A DNA stretch of 8,519 nt, taken from Acidimicrobiia bacterium. Its GTDB lineage: Bacteria > Actinomycetota > Acidimicrobiia > Spongiisociales > ZC4RG35. A program made the translations under genes and the position numbers. Positions 6,341 through 8,519 of the stretch are shown here, piece by piece (the stretch's first letter is position 1; each line of letters begins with the position of its first letter). Where the stretch lies: assembly GCA_003230435.1 (NCBI GenBank), contig QIDW01000299.1, positions 1-8,519 on the forward strand. The letters run 5' to 3'. The notes below the pieces were generated by a model. It searched no databases. It worked only from the letters and a program-made list of their open reading frames with translations, and was not told the origin of the DNA.

Positions 6341-6391
6341 CTCGTACTTCTACTCGCCCACTCCGTCCCCGCGGACCTCTCGATATTCTCC

Positions 6392-7084
6392 CTAACCCTT
6401 CGCATCCCCATCCTGCGCCTGATCCAGGCCTTCAAGCAGGTCGGCCGCCTCCGCTGCGTGGCGACGACTCGTCTCCGCCGCCCCGTCGGGATCCTGCTCT
6501 CGGATGGCTTCGAGTATCGGTTTGTGCCTCTCCGACAGCCAATGCAAATCGATGCCTGGCACCGAAGCAGTGACATAGGTGCGGGCAAATGGCTCGAGCA
6601 TCGACCATTGGCGCTGCAAGGTCGGATTCTGGGACGCCGCCACGACCGTGGCGTGGAACCGGGCGTTGTACATCGCATGATCGTGGGCGTTACCCCGGTC
6701 GGCCGCGTCCTCCATCGCGCCATACAACTCTTCGAGATCGGCAACACATTGCTCGCTACGGCGCTCTGCGGCCAGCCGTCCGGCCAGCGCCTCGAGTTCG
6801 GCACGCACTTCAATGGCTTCGGTGAGTTCCTTCCGGGTTGGTTGTCGAACCCTCGCACCTTTGTGCGGCTTCATCTCGACGAAGCCAAGGATTGCGAGAT
6901 CCCGCAATGCCTCCCTCACCGGAGCTTGACTCACACCAAGGTCGCGGGCGACCCGAGTCTCGATGATGCGAGACCCGGGCGCCAGTTCTCCTTCGAGAAT
7001 CCACGTGAGAATGCGATCCTTGACCTGCCCGGAGAGAACCTCTCTCTCCACAAGCTCCGGTTTCCGTTGTTGTCGCTTTTTCAT
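6392..7084 (-). CDS. GntR-family transcriptional regulator, FCD subfamily
   Basis: This 230-residue protein has an N-terminal winged helix-turn-helix (about 15-80), with the typical core PGSRI, ARDLGVSQAPVREAL (46-60) and the wing around HKGARV (74-79). An all-helical FCD ligand-binding domain follows (about 88-218). Its metal-site histidines are His144, His187 and His209; the usual aspartate four residues before the first His is Asn140. FCD regulators generally respond to small organic acids or related metabolites and often repress a neighbouring catabolic operon, which here would be the Mo-hydroxylase operon transcribed from 6166-6391. The ATG at 7084 starts the basic MKKRQQRKPE leader. The longer frame overlaps the preceding PEP-utilising gene and is not family-like. 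No good Shine-Dalgarno precedes this ATG; the nearest purine-rich tract, GGAGAGGAG (7121-7113), is 28 bases away, so expression may be low or depend on upstream translation. Confidence 0.93.
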   Translation of the reverse strand: MKKRQQRKPELVEREVLSGQVKDRILTWILEGELAPGSRIIETRVARDLGVSQAPVREALRDLAILGFVEMKPHKGARVRQPTRKELTEAIEVRAELEALAGRLAAERRSEQCVADLEELYGAMEDAADRGNAHDHAMYNARFHATVVAASQNPTLQRQWSMLEPFARTYVTASVPGIDLHWLSERHKPILEAIREQDPDGAAETSRRHAAEAADLLEGLDQAQDGDAKG

Positions 7085-7121
7085 ATCTGGTGTCGAGTTC
7101 TCAGGGAACCCGCTCCTCTCC

Positions 7122-8519
7122 CTATAGAATCTCGACCAAGCCGCTTGTTCCGTCAACTCGCAGGCGATCGCCGGTCTTGATCTCACGTGTGGCGATGCCA
7201 GTGCCGGTAACACCGGGGATGCCAAATTCGCGAGCCATTACGGCCGGGTGAGCAACCATGCCGCCAGCATCGCAGACGATGCCGCCGATAATAGCGAAGA
7301 GCGGGGTCCACGCCGGATTTGTCATCTGGCAGACCATGATGTCGCCCTGCTTCACCTGATCGAACTCCTCGGGGGAGAAGACGACCTTGGCAACACCCTC
7401 GATGACGCCCGGGGAGACTCCCAGACCCTCGACCCTGCCCTTGGTCTCCGTATCGAAGCCCAGTTTCTCTGGGAAACCCCACAGACTCAGGTACGGGAAC
7501 TCGAGCTGAGACTCTGTAGCAGTCCCGATGAAGTCCGGAGGCCGGATCTTCTCCTGCTCGGCACGCACGACACGCCGTTTCGCGACGATGCTCTTCGCAT
7601 CGAAGTTCTCCGGATCGCCCATCAAGTAGCGCAGCTCGTTGTACTTCAGGTAGATCGTGTCGTCGGGTTCCGTGAGCGCACCCATCGCGACCAGCTTCCG
7701 GCCGATGCAGATCAGCACCAAACGCGTATGCAGGTGAGTGCCCTGATCGATGTAGAAGTGATGATCTGGGGTGAGCGGCGCCATGTTCATGTTGATCTCG
7801 TTGGCCGCCTTCAGCGCCTCGAGCGCCTCCCCTTCGGGGATGCCCTCAAGCAGTTCTGTGGCGGCCTTCTGGATGTCCTCAGCCAGGGCGGCGACGACCG
7901 GTCGCTGATCGTAGTCCGACTCCAGGTAGCCTTTGATCAGATCGAGCACCGGCTCGGGCGTCTCGAAACGCGACGGATAGATGAACTCGTGGCTCCACAC
8001 CGCGTGCCAGCCGAACTCGCGCTGGTACGCCTTCAAGCCCTCTTCAAGGAATCGCCTGCCACGTTCGGAGCCTTCGAGCTCAGCGAGGAACTCGGAGCCA
8101 CTCTCCTTGGAGAAAGCCGCGAGGAGGATCTCATCTTCCTTGACGTCGTCCTTCAATTGGACCAGCAACTCGATCGCATCCCAGTTGCGATCGCCAGCCG
8201 AGTTCTGCAGGCGGCCGAGGATCTCCTCGTGCTTCTGCGTAATCTCACCACCGAGCGCCTCTTCGAGCGTCGCCCGCAGTGCCAGGGTCGATGACAGCTG
8301 CGCGAAGTTGAGCATCCAGTGGATCTTCCAGTGGCGATCGAGTACGTCGATCGCATCCTCGAGGATCACAGCCCACTCCATGAGCGAGATCTCATCCCAC
8401 ATGTCGATCTTCGACTCGAGGTACTTCAGATTGCGTTCCATCTCGGGAACGAGACGGTCCTTCCACCAGTCGGGGAAGTTGGCCCCGTACACCGGGAGCA
8501 CAGCGCCCAGGTAGGCACC
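7122..8519 (-). CDS. PEP-utilising enzyme with C-terminal swivelling phospho-histidine domain (partial, N-terminus beyond right edge)
   Basis: The visible 465 residues are the C-terminal part of a protein related to PEP synthase, pyruvate phosphate dikinase, rifampin phosphotransferase and phenylphosphate synthase. The mobile domain (PF00391) begins near visible residue 365 (GLGVSPG) and contains GGMVAHPAVMAREFGIPGV. His424 is the residue expected to carry the phosphoryl group between active sites. The preceding about 360 residues are mostly helical, with HHFY near 253-256 and IYLKYNELRYL near 289-299, as in the central substrate-binding part of rifampin phosphotransferase-type proteins. No ATP-grasp or TIM-barrel PEP domain is visible. 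The frame is open to the right edge, and the GTG at 8501 is probably internal because coding continues before it. The ATP-binding part may be on the missing N-terminus or on a separate gene. It ends 37 bases before the GntR gene. The substrate is unknown. Confidence 0.88.
   Translation of the reverse strand, partial: GAYLGAVLPVYGANFPDWWKDRLVPEMERNLKYLESKIDMWDEISLMEWAVILEDAIDVLDRHWKIHWMLNFAQLSSTLALRATLEEALGGEITQKHEEILGRLQNSAGDRNWDAIELLVQLKDDVKEDEILLAAFSKESGSEFLAELEGSERGRRFLEEGLKAYQREFGWHAVWSHEFIYPSRFETPEPVLDLIKGYLESDYDQRPVVAALAEDIQKAATELLEGIPEGEALEALKAANEINMNMAPLTPDHHFYIDQGTHLHTRLVLICIGRKLVAMGALTEPDDTIYLKYNELRYLMGDPENFDAKSIVAKRRVVRAEQEKIRPPDFIGTATESQLEFPYLSLWGFPEKLGFDTETKGRVEGLGVSPGVIEGVAKVVFSPEEFDQVKQGDIMVCQMTNPAWTPLFAIIGGIVCDAGGMVAHPAVMAREFGIPGVTGTGIATREIKTGDRLRVDGTSGLVEIL

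Larger units (their letters stand above)
6166..6391 (-). promoter_or_regulatory. Regulatory gap between the GntR gene and the Mo-hydroxylase operon
   Basis: This 226-base stretch is the only sizeable non-coding interval in the window. I see no credible gene in it; the open frames that cross it are low-quality, Arg/Pro-rich continuations. From the GntR end towards the operon it holds a strong GC hairpin (6340-6314), a consensus TTGACA (6306-6301), a CCCACC/GGTGGG inverted repeat (6285-6262), a GTGTT/AACAC inverted repeat (6215-6197) and the GAGGAG ribosome binding site (6177-6172) of the P-loop gene. This arrangement fits a terminator, promoter, operator and leader, and makes it the natural target of the adjacent regulator. 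Confidence 0.6.

Noticed and set aside
6184..6858. Minus-strand frame of 224 codons overlapping the end of the GntR gene and the gap.
   Set aside because: It is Arg/Pro/Thr-rich without domain features and largely a shifted reading of the GntR gene.
7097..7110. Small GTTC/GAAC inverted repeat between the PEP-utilising and GntR genes.
   Set aside because: Four-base arms around a short loop are expected by chance, and nothing else supports a terminator or operator there.
7248..8294. Plus-strand open frame of 348 codons opposite the PEP-utilising gene.
   Set aside because: It is antisense to a well-supported coding region; its composition is the mirrored codon pattern and it has no family features.

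Overview
The window is compact, high-GC bacterial DNA. All eight recognisable genes lie on the minus strand, so transcription runs from right to left. GC-rich coding, strong Shine-Dalgarno sites and tight gene packing suggest a free-living heterotroph, perhaps an actinobacterium or a relative. No taxonomic marker is present, so this is only a guess. There are no RNA genes, insertion sequences, CRISPR arrays or attachment sites. The only gap above 40 bases is 6166-6391.

Layout in the direction of transcription: (1) 8519-7122 is the C-terminal part of a PEP-utilising phosphotransferase with a swivelling phospho-histidine domain; its 5' end is outside the window. (2) 7084-6392 is a GntR/FCD-family regulator, 37 bases downstream. 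(3) 6391-6166 is a 226-base regulatory gap with a terminator-like hairpin, a consensus -35 hexamer and two inverted repeats. (4) 6165-5284 is a P-loop protein resembling HPr kinase. (5) 5262-1671 holds the three subunits of a molybdenum hydroxylase of the xanthine dehydrogenase/aldehyde oxidase superfamily, in the order FAD, 2Fe-2S, Mo (as in coxMSL). (6) 1674-784 is a metal-dependent hydrolase of the cyclase (kynurenine formamidase/isatin hydrolase) family. (7) 770-1 is a zinc-dependent medium-chain alcohol dehydrogenase cut by the left edge.

The FAD, FeS, Mo and cyclase genes are joined by three successive ATGA start/stop overlaps. The P-loop and dehydrogenase genes follow or precede them by only 21 and 13 bases. 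Genes 4-7 are therefore very probably one operon, likely controlled by the GntR protein from the gap at 6166-6391.

The simplest reading is a small-molecule catabolic operon. The Mo hydroxylase would insert oxygen next to a ring nitrogen or into an aldehyde. The cyclase-family hydrolase would open the resulting lactam or amide-like ring. The alcohol dehydrogenase would carry out a further redox step. The substrate cannot be read from sequence; the active-site residues I could align by eye do not match canonical xanthine dehydrogenase. The unusual parts are the HprK-like P-loop protein that opens the operon and the PEP-utilising protein next door. Neither is a standard component of Mo-hydroxylase operons, and no usual maturation factor (XdhC/CoxI-like) is visible.
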